Shown: positions 26,449-34,571 of the stretch, piece after piece
How positions within the stretch are numbered: position 1 is the first letter of the stretch
How the letters are laid out: the number at the start of each line of letters is the position of its first letter
From: Desulfosporosinus nitroreducens
Lineage (GTDB): Bacteria > Bacillota > Desulfitobacteriia > Desulfitobacteriales > Desulfitobacteriaceae
DNA: 64,000 nt
Reading direction: 5' to 3'
Assembly (NCBI RefSeq): GCF_023897015.1
Contig: NZ_JAMHFY010000001.1
Location: 186,001-250,000, forward strand
Position numbers and translations under genes: made by a program
Notes under the pieces: model-generated
Told to the model about the DNA's origin: nothing
Seen by the model: only the letters and a program-made list of their open reading frames with translations
Databases searched by the model: none

Positions 26449-26918
26449 TTTCTTCCCCCCCGCACAATAATAGCGAGCCCAATAAAGATAAGAAATATAG
26501 GCCACATTTTACTCATATCGAACCAGAATGGAAACCAGCGTTCAAGTAAAAATACCAGTCCTAAAACAACCAAAACACCACCTGCAATTTTAGTGCGATT
26601 TTCATGACTCTGCTGATTCTGGTGATTTTCTGGTCTCCCAAATTCCTTAGTCGCCTCGTCTAAATCATCGACCAATTCCTTAACGCCATCCCCAACATCA
26701 TGTTTATAATTCCCTGGGTATCCACTATGCTCTGTCGGATTAAGTGGAATAATCACCCAGGCTACTAAATATGCCAGAAAACCAACTCCCCCCGCAAACA
26801 AGGCAATTAAAGCAATGAGCCGCACTAAGATGACATCGACTCTAAAATAGTCTGCAAGTCCCCCACAAACTCCTCCAATCATCTTATCTCTTACCGATCG
26901 ATAAACTCTTTCAGGCAT
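26445..26918 (-). CDS. PspC-domain envelope stress protein
   Basis: About 157 residues from the ATG behind AAAGGAGGAAAC. The N-terminal PspC domain is classic: [31 protein letters not shown] cut here to its key parts, VCGGLADYF and [13 protein letters not shown], then a helix ending [12 protein letters not shown] charged linker and two more hydrophobic segments ([33 protein letters not shown]) follow. PspC proteins sit in the membrane and respond to envelope stress. Coupled to the LiaF-like gene by a 4-base overlap. Confidence 0.88.
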   Translation of the reverse strand: MPERVYRSVRDKMIGGVCGGLADYFRVDVILVRLIALIALFAGGVGFLAYLVAWVIIPLNPTEHSGYPGNYKHDVGDGVKELVDDLDEATKEFGRPENHQNQQSHENRTKIAGGVLVVLGLVFLLERWFPFWFDMSKMWPIFLIFIGLAIIVRGGRK

Positions 26919-27003
26919 TTTTTGTTTCCTCCTTTTTATCACTAAATTTCTCTACACTCTTCTTACGTTTGAAGGGAGCGAAATGTTTCACCCAAAAATA
27001 AAA

Positions 27004-27035
27004 AAAAGAAGCATCAAGCCTATGATGCTTCTTTT
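27004..27035 (-). terminator. Terminator after the 27058 gene
   Basis: Arms AAAAGAAGCATC and GATGCTTCTTTT, followed on the minus strand by a long T-run (TTTTTTTATTTTT). Confidence 0.8.
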
Positions 27036-27057
27036 ATCATTCTAAATCTTTGTCAGA

Positions 27058-27399
27058 TTAGATGTTCTCATTAATCTCTTCCGTTGCTTTTTCAATCTCC
27101 TCAGGAGACATTCCACTTTTACCCAAATTGAATTTGATCGCATCAGCCCAAAACGCACATTTTGAACTCATCTTTTTGAATGCCTTTGCATTAACTTTAC
27201 TCTCTTTTGCCCTGGCATCCGCATTAGATTGTACAATTGAACAAATATAAAGAGCCTTTACACGATCATCATTATTAAGGTCATTAAATTTCAGATTTAG
27301 TTCCTCAATTAGGGTACGATAATATTCGGAAAACTCATCAAAAGGAATTTCCGTTTCCATGTGCAAGTATTCTTTCAACTTCTCAAGCAACTTATCCAA
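27058..27399 (-). CDS. Uncharacterised helical protein, 113 aa
   Basis: A small soluble, mostly helical protein rich in Lys, Glu and Asn (MDKLLEKLKEYLHMETEIPF at the start, SPEEIEKATEEINENI at the end). No membrane segment or known motif. It has its own terminator and a ribosome site (GGAGGGTG) before the ATG, and is thus probably a real monocistronic gene. The central part (DRVKALYICSIVQSNADARAKESK) might be a protein-binding helical bundle. No function proposed. Confidence 0.65.
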   Translation of the reverse strand: MDKLLEKLKEYLHMETEIPFDEFSEYYRTLIEELNLKFNDLNNDDRVKALYICSIVQSNADARAKESKVNAKAFKKMSSKCAFWADAIKFNLGKSGMSPEEIEKATEEINENI

Positions 27400-27496
27400 T
27401 GTTCACCCTCCAAAAATTTAACCTACTAAATTAATCTTATATAGTATATAACCGTTTAAGTTAAATGACAAGGGTTACACTTATTGAGCTAACAAA

Positions 27497-28657
27497 CTAA
27501 GTCTGCTGAAAAAATACAGATGTGGTTTTCCCCTCTTCTATAAGCCGTTTAACCACGGAATGTGACTTCAGGGGATCCACTCTCCAATAACTAATATCAT
27601 CTTCGATAAGAAAATTACCCGGTAAAGTCTGGGATATAATCTCAGGGTTTTTAAAGCGATTCATAATATTTGCCAGTGACCATAATTCACTTACCGAAAG
27701 ATCTGTTTCCATCGATTTATTCAGCTGAGAAATAAGCCCAGGCAATTTTGGTAAGGTCTTAACTTGAAACAGCTCCTTTTGCATAGCTTTAAGAACTGCT
27801 TGTTGCCGGGATGTCCTTGATATATCTGCCAAAGCATCTTGACGAAACCTGGCATATTGCAAAGCCTGTGTCCCATTTAAGCGTTGCGTTCCTTTTTTTA
27901 GGTTGATAATTCCATCTTCTGCGTCCCCGGTAACGTAATACATATCTTTTTCAATTGTTAGGGTTACCCCCCCTAATGTATCGATCATTGTCTTAAACCC
28001 TTTGAAATTCGTCAGCACATAGCCGTCTATTGGCTGGCCTGTTAATTCTTCAACTAAGGCCTTAGTAGTTTTGAGTCCTTTTCCCAGGCGCGCTGCAGCA
28101 TTAATTTTTTCCTTTCCATAGCCGGGAATATTAACTTGTGTGTCCCTTGGGATAGAAATCAGAGAGACTTGGCCGTTTACAGTATTGATATTGGCGACTA
28201 ATAGAGTATCCGTGTTACTAAAGGATTTTTCACCTGGTCTCTGGTCCACGCCAACTAAAAGCACTGTGAAATGCTTCTTATTAATAGTGGAGACAGTCTC
28301 TTCATCATTAAAATCATTTGAACCATTAACTGTCTGAGCTTGATCAGAATTATTGGATTCAAAGTCATTTGTATCATTTGCATTGCCGATATTTTCAGTC
28401 CCTTGCTTATTTTCAGTCTCCATAGTTTCCTTAACGATTTGATCCTCGCTTTGTGAGGTATCGTTTTCAAGCTGGCTGGATTTTGTCTCCATCTTCGCAA
28501 GAGTAATGGGGATATTTTCATTTCCATTAATAAACTGATTCACTAAGAGCTCACCTATAACGAGACTAATACCTAGAAATAACCCGAGAAGCATAGGTTT
28601 TTTGTAGGCCCTAATGACCCGGAAAAGCGTTTTGATATGATTCTTTTTTTCCTGCAT
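27497..28657 (-). CDS. LytR-CpsA-Psr family cell-wall phosphotransferase
   Basis: About 386 residues from the ATG preceded by GGAG; an ATG five codons upstream is also possible. One N-terminal transmembrane helix (PMLLGLFLGISLVIGELLV), a low-complexity acidic Asn/Gln/Glu linker of about 80 residues, then the LCP domain: HFTVLLVGVDQRPGEKSFSN-type start, SIPRDTQVNIPG, GKEKINAAARLG, then LNGTQALQYARFR and DISRTSRQQ. LCP enzymes attach anionic polymers to peptidoglycan outside the membrane. It stands alone, next to no teichoic acid genes. Confidence 0.9.
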   Translation of the reverse strand: MQEKKNHIKTLFRVIRAYKKPMLLGLFLGISLVIGELLVNQFINGNENIPITLAKMETKSSQLENDTSQSEDQIVKETMETENKQGTENIGNANDTNDFESNNSDQAQTVNGSNDFNDEETVSTINKKHFTVLLVGVDQRPGEKSFSNTDTLLVANINTVNGQVSLISIPRDTQVNIPGYGKEKINAAARLGKGLKTTKALVEELTGQPIDGYVLTNFKGFKTMIDTLGGVTLTIEKDMYYVTGDAEDGIINLKKGTQRLNGTQALQYARFRQDALADISRTSRQQAVLKAMQKELFQVKTLPKLPGLISQLNKSMETDLSVSELWSLANIMNRFKNPEIISQTLPGNFLIEDDISYWRVDPLKSHSVVKRLIEEGKTTSVFFQQT

Positions 28658-28925
28658 CAGAGTCCACTCCATTCTAAAACTCTTTTCCTTAGCATCAAAC
28701 AATCCCCTCTGAAATATTCTCGATAAAACACAAAAAGACAAAAAAAACGCCTCACAATTAGGCCCAATTTTTGCCTGCCAACTTATTGGTTATATATCCT
28801 TCTAAAAATGTAGCATCACGAAAAAATATACATATAATACCAATACAAAACGTCTTCTAGACATATAACCTTTAATCCATCGCCTTAAAATTAACCTGAT
28901 GTTCTAACGAAAGGGGGAGACAGCC

Positions 28926-29357
28926 TTGAATCATGGATATTCTCATCATCTCTATACACCTGTAATGAGAAATCCTTGCCTCTTCCATCAAAATACCATT
29001 CGTCCTACCCCCACCTATTATCCCGCTCAACGACCCTCTTCATCAGTGCTCAATGCATATCCTCCCACTCCTGCCCTCTATACACGTCAATCCTCATATA
29101 TCGGTCAATCCCCTATGGCCTATTTACCACATTCCTATTCTAATTATCCTAATTTCCAGAGATCCCCTGTCCCTCCCTCGATTCCCTTCTCTTCATATTC
29201 TATGCCTGCCTTTTCTTATGCACCAACATCTTCATCTAAAGGTCTAACCATCATTCTTATCGCTACTCTTGTATTGGTGGCTCTCGACCTTGTAATTGTT
29301 CGTCCACAAAAATCTAGGGCAACAGTTCAAAGTTCGGATACGGAATTTCACCCTTAG
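28926..29357 (+). CDS. Tyr/Pro/Ser-rich protein with C-terminal transmembrane segment
   Basis: 143 residues from a TTG start preceded by AAAGGGGGAG at good spacing. Residues 1-100 are low complexity, rich in Tyr, Pro and Ser with repeated P-Y and S-Y pairs (PTPTYYPAQRPSSS, YSNYPNFQRSPVPPS). A single hydrophobic helix (GLTIILIATLVLVALDLVIV, about 107-126) and a short basic tail follow, so it is probably tail-anchored with the Tyr/Pro part cytoplasmic. It resembles no enzyme; the composition recalls some spore-coat or surface proteins, but that is only an impression. It is divergent from the LCP gene and convergent with lysA. Confidence 0.6.
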   Translation: MNHGYSHHLYTPVMRNPCLFHQNTIRPTPTYYPAQRPSSSVLNAYPPTPALYTRQSSYIGQSPMAYLPHSYSNYPNFQRSPVPPSIPFSSYSMPAFSYAPTSSSKGLTIILIATLVLVALDLVIVRPQKSRATVQSSDTEFHP

Positions 29358-29423
29358 CATATATCCCTCGGATGATATGAAAATTTGAATAGGTGCCATT
29401 AGATATACTATCTGACTAATAAA

Positions 29424-29463
29424 AAAGGACGTATTACGCATTATCAACGCGCATACGTCCTTT
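29424..29463 (-). terminator. Terminator downstream of lysA
   Basis: Arms AAAGGACGTAT and ATACGTCCTTT around an 18-base loop, 12 bases past the lysA stop. It also ends the convergent Tyr/Pro-rich gene. Confidence 0.7.
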
Positions 29464-29475
29464 AAGCTGTAAAGA

Positions 29476-30810
29476 TTATCGACTGGCCATTTTTACATGC
29501 TTCAACCGTTCTGGCAAAACATCATTCCTCAACAGATCCGAGTGGGTTTCACGTTTTACAATTACATCTGCCTGACCATCCTTCACTAAAACCACTCCAG
29601 GCCGTGTAAGCCGATTGTAATTGGAAGACATGGAATAATTATAAGCACCCGTAGATGTAACCGCCAATAGGTCACCTGAGTTCACTTTAGGCAAATCAAT
29701 ATCCCAAATCAGCATATCGCCAGACTCACAGCATTTTCCTGTAATAGACACAGACTCAGTTGCTTCTTCATTGGAACGATTGGCTAGGATTGACTCGTAA
29801 CGTGCTTGATAAAGGGAAGGCCGAGGGTTATCTGTCATCCCTCCATCTACCGCGACATATTTACGAATTCCAGGAATTTCTTTAATCGAACCAATCGTAT
29901 AAAGGGTCGTTCCTGCCGTCCCCACAATCGAACGCCCCGGCTCAATAACAATTTTAGGGCGGGGGAAATTTTGACATTGACAAGCTTCGTTCAGAGCATC
30001 CTTTACCGTTTTGGCATAATCCGAGATTTTGGCAGGTTCATCTCCAGAAGCGTAGTATATTCCGAATCCTCCGCCAAGATTCAATTCCTTGAGCAGACAA
30101 CTCGTCCGCACATGGGTATCTGCCATATACTTGATCATAATCTGAACTTCATGCCGGAAGGAATCTAATTCAAAGATCTGCGATCCGATATGAGCATGCA
30201 GCCCTTTAACCTCAAGATTAGAGTAACAAAACGCTAAATCGAGTGCCTGGTCGGCAGTTCCGTTAGATAAGGTAAAACCAAACTTAGAATCGATCTGACC
30301 AGTCTGAATATATTCATGTGTATGTGCTTCAATTCCTGGGGTTATTCGAAGAAGAACATTTACTTGTTGATTCATATCTTTAGCCAGATCATTTAATACG
30401 CTCATCTCATAAAAGTTATCTATGACAATTCGTCCAACTCCAGCGTTAATTGCCATTAACAATTCTTCGCTTGATTTATTATTGCCATGAAAATAAATAT
30501 GTTCAGGTGAAAAATTCGCTTGAAGTGCCGTATAGAGTTCTCCCCCTGAAACGACATCTAAACCCAAGCCTTCCTCATCAATAATTCGACACATAGCCAA
30601 GGTCAAAAATGCTTTGGATGCATAAATAACCTCTGTATTTTCCATACCTTTAACAAACGAACTATGATATTGTCTGCAAATGTCACGAATATGGGCTTCA
30701 TCCATGATGTATAATGGAGTTCCAAATTGGCTGGCCAGCTCTACAGTATCACATCCGCCTATTTCCAAATGGCCCCGCTGATTAAAGGTTTGTGTTCCGT
30801 GCAGTCTCAC
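29476..30810 (-). CDS. lysA: Diaminopimelate decarboxylase
   Basis: 444 residues starting at a GTG behind AGAGGTGG. A type III fold PLP enzyme: the PLP lysine is in EVIYASKAFLTLAM, the Gly-rich phosphate site in LNLGGGFGIYY, with EPGRSIVGTAGTTLY and the dimer-completing CCESGDMLIWD motif. It makes lysine from meso-diaminopimelate. The gene is alone. About 480 bases upstream of it lack a gene (see the adjoining gap entry) and I saw no lysine riboswitch there. Confidence 0.95.
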   Translation of the reverse strand: MRLHGTQTFNQRGHLEIGGCDTVELASQFGTPLYIMDEAHIRDICRQYHSSFVKGMENTEVIYASKAFLTLAMCRIIDEEGLGLDVVSGGELYTALQANFSPEHIYFHGNNKSSEELLMAINAGVGRIVIDNFYEMSVLNDLAKDMNQQVNVLLRITPGIEAHTHEYIQTGQIDSKFGFTLSNGTADQALDLAFCYSNLEVKGLHAHIGSQIFELDSFRHEVQIMIKYMADTHVRTSCLLKELNLGGGFGIYYASGDEPAKISDYAKTVKDALNEACQCQNFPRPKIVIEPGRSIVGTAGTTLYTIGSIKEIPGIRKYVAVDGGMTDNPRPSLYQARYESILANRSNEEATESVSITGKCCESGDMLIWDIDLPKVNSGDLLAVTSTGAYNYSMSSNYNRLTRPGVVLVKDGQADVIVKRETHSDLLRNDVLPERLKHVKMASR

Positions 30811-31223
30811 GCTTTTTCCACCTCTTTCTTACTCAATAATGTCTCGACCCTCTCCTCTCTTATGGGCAGCTGGCTCCCCACACGTTGTTTATCTTTCCCA
30901 TCGCGTGACAGTTCTGTAGTTAAATTCTGTTTTCGCCCAAATCAACTTTAACTAGGTCCACTTATATTCTATGATGTTAAAACAAATCCTGACAGCTTGA
31001 AAGTGTCAATGCTTATGAGTACGAAATACGATCTGAAATTTCATTTGTATTTCTCAAATCTTTTCTCGATCTCATTTGCAGCATATATACTCACCTCTCA
31101 CTCAATGTCATTATTATGTCATCATAATGCTCCAACTTCAATATTGGTCGTCCCATGAATCAAACCACATCTATGGAAATTACAAGCAGGGTTATGTCTT
31201 TTAAAAATTATTGCAGAGGGGTA
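30811..31223. other. Gene-free gap upstream of lysA
   Basis: About 410 bases with no frame that looks real. I looked for the conserved lysine-riboswitch core and did not find it. A TTGACA occurs on the minus strand near 31000 but no well-spaced -10 follows. Nothing else stands out before the promoter of the next gene. Confidence 0.5.
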
Positions 31224-31272
31224 TTGATGGGCCTGTCTTACAATGATATTATAATGTAGTAGATTACATTAT
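31224..31272 (+). promoter_or_regulatory. Promoter with operator-like palindrome for the two-TM protein
   Basis: TTGATG (31224-31229) and TATTAT (31247-31252) have a 17-base spacer. Perfect 8-bp arms ATAATGTA (31251-31258) and TACATTAT (31265-31272) overlap the -10 and the predicted start site. Confidence 0.5.
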
Positions 31273-31294
31273 TATACAGATAAGGAATATTTTT

Positions 31295-32110
31295 ATGAGA
31301 AAAAGAGATAGTTTAGGGGTAGGGTTAGAATACAAAATTGGATTTGTCTCAAGTCTCTCAGCAACAGTCATTTGGATTCTCCTTGGAAGTTTATGGTCAT
31401 TAATAGCTGCGAATATCATTTCGTTATTACAAAACAAGGTTGTTTTGCCATGGCAGTACTTTGTTGCAGGAATATCTATTGGAGTTGCATTAACTGCTTC
31501 TGTTGTATTTTATAAGGATAAAACAAATAAATTTAAGCCTAAATTTCCTTCACTTTCAATGGACTATATGTACAAAAAAATTGATACTGAAATCCACTTT
31601 ATAACGCGAGAAGAAATCACCTATACCTCATGTTTTAATATCCTCGCATTAAAAGAAATCAAAGGCATGAAACGCACTCATGAATGGACAGGAACTACTA
31701 TAAGTGAACTGCCAATTATTAAGTCAAAAACAAGCAATCATAAAGTTGAGCTGTGCAAAGACGAGCCAAGGAAAACCATTAACGTTATATTTGAAGTACC
31801 TCTACAAAAAAATCATAAGACCGATTGTATACTAATGTACGAATTAGGCGATTCCTTGCGAAAAATGCAGCCTTTTCTGGGTCATGTTGTAAAAAACCCT
31901 ACTGAAAAGATCATTTTGAGACTTTGTGTTCCTAAGGGAATGGTAACTAGTGTGAAAAAATGTATTTATGCTGATTCTTCTGCTCAAATTAGTTTATCAC
32001 TGCCTCAAATAATAAATCCTCGTTATATTGGCAATATTGAAATGTATGAATGGGAAATTGATAATCCAAGTTTGTTATATTTTTATAGAATGAACTGGGA
32101 ATTTGTTTGA
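31295..32110 (+). CDS. Uncharacterised protein: two N-terminal TM helices plus beta-rich soluble domain
   Basis: 271 residues. Two hydrophobic helices (about 22-45, TVIWILLGSLWSLIAANII, and 53-73, FVAGISIGVALTASVVFY) enclose a short loop. The remaining ~195 residues are cytoplasmic and rich in beta strands (IDTEIHFITREEITYTSCFN; TEKIILRLCVPKG; NIEMYEWEIDNPSLLYFYRM). A 2TM-plus-beta layout recalls effectors and sensors found in bacterial conflict systems such as Cap15-type CBASS effectors, but no nucleotide cyclase is nearby, and I cannot confirm the family. The gene stands alone between gaps, has a promoter with palindrome, and is AT-richer than its neighbours, in line with recent acquisition. 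Confidence 0.6.
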   Translation: MRKRDSLGVGLEYKIGFVSSLSATVIWILLGSLWSLIAANIISLLQNKVVLPWQYFVAGISIGVALTASVVFYKDKTNKFKPKFPSLSMDYMYKKIDTEIHFITREEITYTSCFNILALKEIKGMKRTHEWTGTTISELPIIKSKTSNHKVELCKDEPRKTINVIFEVPLQKNHKTDCILMYELGDSLRKMQPFLGHVVKNPTEKIILRLCVPKGMVTSVKKCIYADSSAQISLSLPQIINPRYIGNIEMYEWEIDNPSLLYFYRMNWEFV

Positions 32111-32184
32111 TCTGTGTGTCTCTAACTGTATGTCACTAAAAAAAGCCAGAGGCATATTATGAAACAAAAAGTATAACAAAATGA

Positions 32185-32213
32185 TTGCTTGTCTATACTA
32201 AGAATAGTATAAT
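32185..32213 (+). promoter_or_regulatory. Strong promoter of a small transcript
   Basis: TTGCTT (32185-32190), 17-base spacer, perfect TATAAT (32208-32213). No gene of normal size follows before the terminator at 32297-32345. Confidence 0.6.
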
Positions 32214-32219
32214 TTTGTT

Positions 32220-32350
32220 AAGAGGTATTAAGTTAAAGAGGTGTTAAGTATGAATGGTGACTAGTAACGAATTTAATTTAAATACCAAGAAATTTCAACT
32301 CACAGTCTGATACCCGCTCTGCAAGCGGTCTTCAGACTGTGAGTTTTCTT
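32220..32350 (+). ncRNA. Candidate small RNA of about 130 nt with a four-codon reading frame
   Basis: Bounded by the TATAAT promoter and a strong terminator. Within it, AAAGAGGTG (32235-32243) stands six bases before ATG AAT GGT GAC TAG (32250-32264), a properly spaced tetrapeptide frame. It could be a small RNA, a leader peptide of a lost gene, or a deletion scar that joined a promoter and leader to a terminator. Expression is not shown. Confidence 0.4.
32297..32345 (+). terminator. Terminator of the candidate small RNA
   Basis: Fourteen-bp arms AACTCACAGTCTGA and TCAGACTGTGAGTT, with an inner ACCGCT/AGCGGT-type stem, followed by TTTTCTT on the plus strand. Confidence 0.75.
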
Positions 32351-32407
32351 ATGCTTACTGCGACCCTGACATAGCTGGTCAATCAGAATAGCCAACCAGT
32401 TCCTTGT

Positions 32408-33436
32408 TTAAGCTCCCTGTTGTTCTTCCTTTTGTTCTAATCCACTAATAGCAGTATCAGCAACTCCGGCAACCGACCACTTTCCGCACCGATCTCCCCA
32501 TCTGGCCAAACTCCTGCCATCCTGTGTGATCTCTACTACCTCACATCGGTTCGCACACCCTGTGCAATCAAAGCTTTTAGCCAGAAAATGAGTTTCACCT
32601 AGGTCTAAGCCACGAAATTGGGTCCGAGTACCCGGGCGTGATCCAACTTTTTCTTGGGCCAGATAAGCCGCTCCTAAAGCACCCATGACATCATAATTCT
32701 CAGGTACAATAATCGGTTGCCCTAACTCTTCTTCAAAGGCTTTACATATTCCTGGGTTGGCAGCCACACCCCCTTGAAAAAAGATGGGGCCCTTAATGTC
32801 TTTGTTTTTACCCACATTGTTTAAATAGTTCCGCACCATGGCCTGACAAAGTCCTGCCAAAATATCCGGCAATGAGTGCCCTAACTGCTGTTTGTGAATC
32901 ATATCAGATTCTGCAAAAACTGAGCATCGTCCGGCAATTCGCACTGGATTTTTTGCTTCAAGGGCCAAAGGACCAAATTCTTCAATCTTAATTCCTAATC
33001 TAGAGGCCTGCTGGTCAAGAAATGAACCTGTCCCTGCCGCGCAAACCGTATTCATGGCAAAATCAGAAACGACCCCATCTCGGAGAATAATTATCTTTGA
33101 ATCCTGTCCGCCTATTTCAAGGATAGTTTGTACTTGAGGATTTACTCTTGAAGCAGCTACGGCATGGGCTGTGATTTCGTTCTTTACGACATCCGCTCCT
33201 AATAAAGTCGCCGCAAGCTGACGGGCACTGCCCGTAGCTCCGACTCCCATAATTTCAGCTGACTTCCCTATTTTAGATCTTAGAAGTTTAATCCCCTCTT
33301 GAATAATTTGCATAGGACGTCCTTGTGTTCTTAGATAAAGTGCTTCTTTCACAGTATTATCTGGTCTCAGTAAGACCATATTTGTACTTACCGACCCAAC
33401 ATCAACACCAAGAAAGTATTTATCATCCACCAACAC
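32408..33436 (-). CDS. BadF/HgdC-type ATPase (2-hydroxyacyl-CoA dehydratase activase)
   Basis: 342 residues with an actin/Hsp70-like ATPase fold: FLGVDVGSVSTNMVLL (phosphate 1), TILEIGGQDSKIII (phosphate 2), and the cluster Cys residues in NTVCAAGTGSFLDQQ and AGRCSVFAESDMIH that hold a 4Fe-4S between two subunits. Activases of this family hydrolyse ATP to inject a low-potential electron into a dehydratase or reductase. A C-terminal Cys set (DCTGCANRCEV) adds a feature seen in the larger YjiL-like activases. It overlaps the next gene by 14 bases and probably works with both dehydratase-like proteins. Confidence 0.88.
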   Translation of the reverse strand: MLVDDKYFLGVDVGSVSTNMVLLRPDNTVKEALYLRTQGRPMQIIQEGIKLLRSKIGKSAEIMGVGATGSARQLAATLLGADVVKNEITAHAVAASRVNPQVQTILEIGGQDSKIIILRDGVVSDFAMNTVCAAGTGSFLDQQASRLGIKIEEFGPLALEAKNPVRIAGRCSVFAESDMIHKQQLGHSLPDILAGLCQAMVRNYLNNVGKNKDIKGPIFFQGGVAANPGICKAFEEELGQPIIVPENYDVMGALGAAYLAQEKVGSRPGTRTQFRGLDLGETHFLAKSFDCTGCANRCEVVEITQDGRSLARWGDRCGKWSVAGVADTAISGLEQKEEQQGA

Positions 33437-34571
33437 CTAACACTCCTTCTCTTGTTTGTATGCTCTCTCGCAGAAGGCGCGGTCTTTCAAGCAGGTCGAC
33501 ATACGCTTCCAAGCGAGTTTGTATCCCTGCATGGCCAGTATGCTCATCCACAATAAGAGTCATAATCGGTATCTTATAAGTTTCTTGAACCTTAGGTAAG
33601 ACACTGGCTGCCACAATTTCAGGCATGCAGGATAAAGGGAAAACTTGAATGATTCCATCATATCCTTCCCGTGCAAATTTCACGGTAGCCCCAACTGTTT
33701 CCAGACCATGCCCCCCTACAAAGTGGGGCAAAAAGGGTTTGGCATGTCTGGGATACGATCTGATCGATCGATAGCCCGGCGCGATTCCTCGAAAGATATG
33801 ACTTCCGACCCACCCTGAAAGATAAATAGAACGATCAACTTCCACCCCTAGACGTCCGAGTTCCTCCTCTATACCCACTGAACTAAAGGGATCAAGAATT
33901 GTATAAATCTCACCAACAATTCCTATACGAAGGGGTTTATTAATCCCTTCTGCCATGCTGTTTAGCCCTTCTTGACGTTCCTGAATAGTCTCTTGAACCC
34001 AACGAACCGTATCCTGAACCCCTTTTTCCGTCATAGTCTGCGCAAGCCTTTGCTTGGCACTTTCATATAATTTTTCTGTATGCAAAGGGTGTGGGAGCCT
34101 TGGTCGAGCTGCATGGATCAAATCTTCAACTCGATCTAAAGCCACACTTTTCAAATAGGCGAATCGCATAGCCTTTAGAATCTTTGCCCAGGAATTTTTC
34201 CTTCCAGCTAAAAAGCGAATACGCTTGGCCAACCCTGCCAGACTTCCATCAGGAGGCTCCAGAGTAACTACTTCATAGTTATACCCTGCGTCCCGAAGAA
34301 TTTGTCGTTCTACTTCACCATAATAGCCAAACCGGCAAGGGCCGATTCCACCAGTGATCACAATCGTATCTGCCCCTGCATTCGCAGCTTCCAGATAATT
34401 TCCAAGATTTAATTTCAATGGTAAACAGGCCGATTCCGGCGATAATTTCGTTCCTAAATTCAAAGTTCGTTTACTGTTAAACGGCGGGACCACCACTTCA
34501 ACATTGAGAGATTCAAAGAGCGTTTGAATCACGATCCAGGCATTCCCCATATGTGGAAACGTAACCTTCAT
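33423..34571 (-). CDS. 2-Hydroxyacyl-CoA dehydratase-like subunit (HgdB-type), first of two
   Basis: About 382 residues from the ATG behind GGAGGAGGG; a longer frame lies in the preceding gene. Conserved pieces include LSPESACLPLKLNLGNYLEAA, ITGGIGPCRFGYYGEVERQIL, FPLSCMPEIVAASVLP and VDEHTGHAGIQTRLEAYVDLLE, with Cys residues placed to hold a 4Fe-4S cluster, as in the HgdA/B-like family found with large activases. The substrate and even the reaction are unknown for this subfamily. It overlaps the activase by 14 bases and the companion gene by 59. Confidence 0.8.
   Translation of the reverse strand: MKVTFPHMGNAWIVIQTLFESLNVEVVVPPFNSKRTLNLGTKLSPESACLPLKLNLGNYLEAANAGADTIVITGGIGPCRFGYYGEVERQILRDAGYNYEVVTLEPPDGSLAGLAKRIRFLAGRKNSWAKILKAMRFAYLKSVALDRVEDLIHAARPRLPHPLHTEKLYESAKQRLAQTMTEKGVQDTVRWVQETIQERQEGLNSMAEGINKPLRIGIVGEIYTILDPFSSVGIEEELGRLGVEVDRSIYLSGWVGSHIFRGIAPGYRSIRSYPRHAKPFLPHFVGGHGLETVGATVKFAREGYDGIIQVFPLSCMPEIVAASVLPKVQETYKIPIMTLIVDEHTGHAGIQTRLEAYVDLLERPRLLRESIQTREGVLGVGG

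Noticed and set aside
30811-31223. Lysine riboswitch before lysA
   Set aside because: None of the conserved core segments were found in the leader, and no terminator/antiterminator pair precedes the gene.
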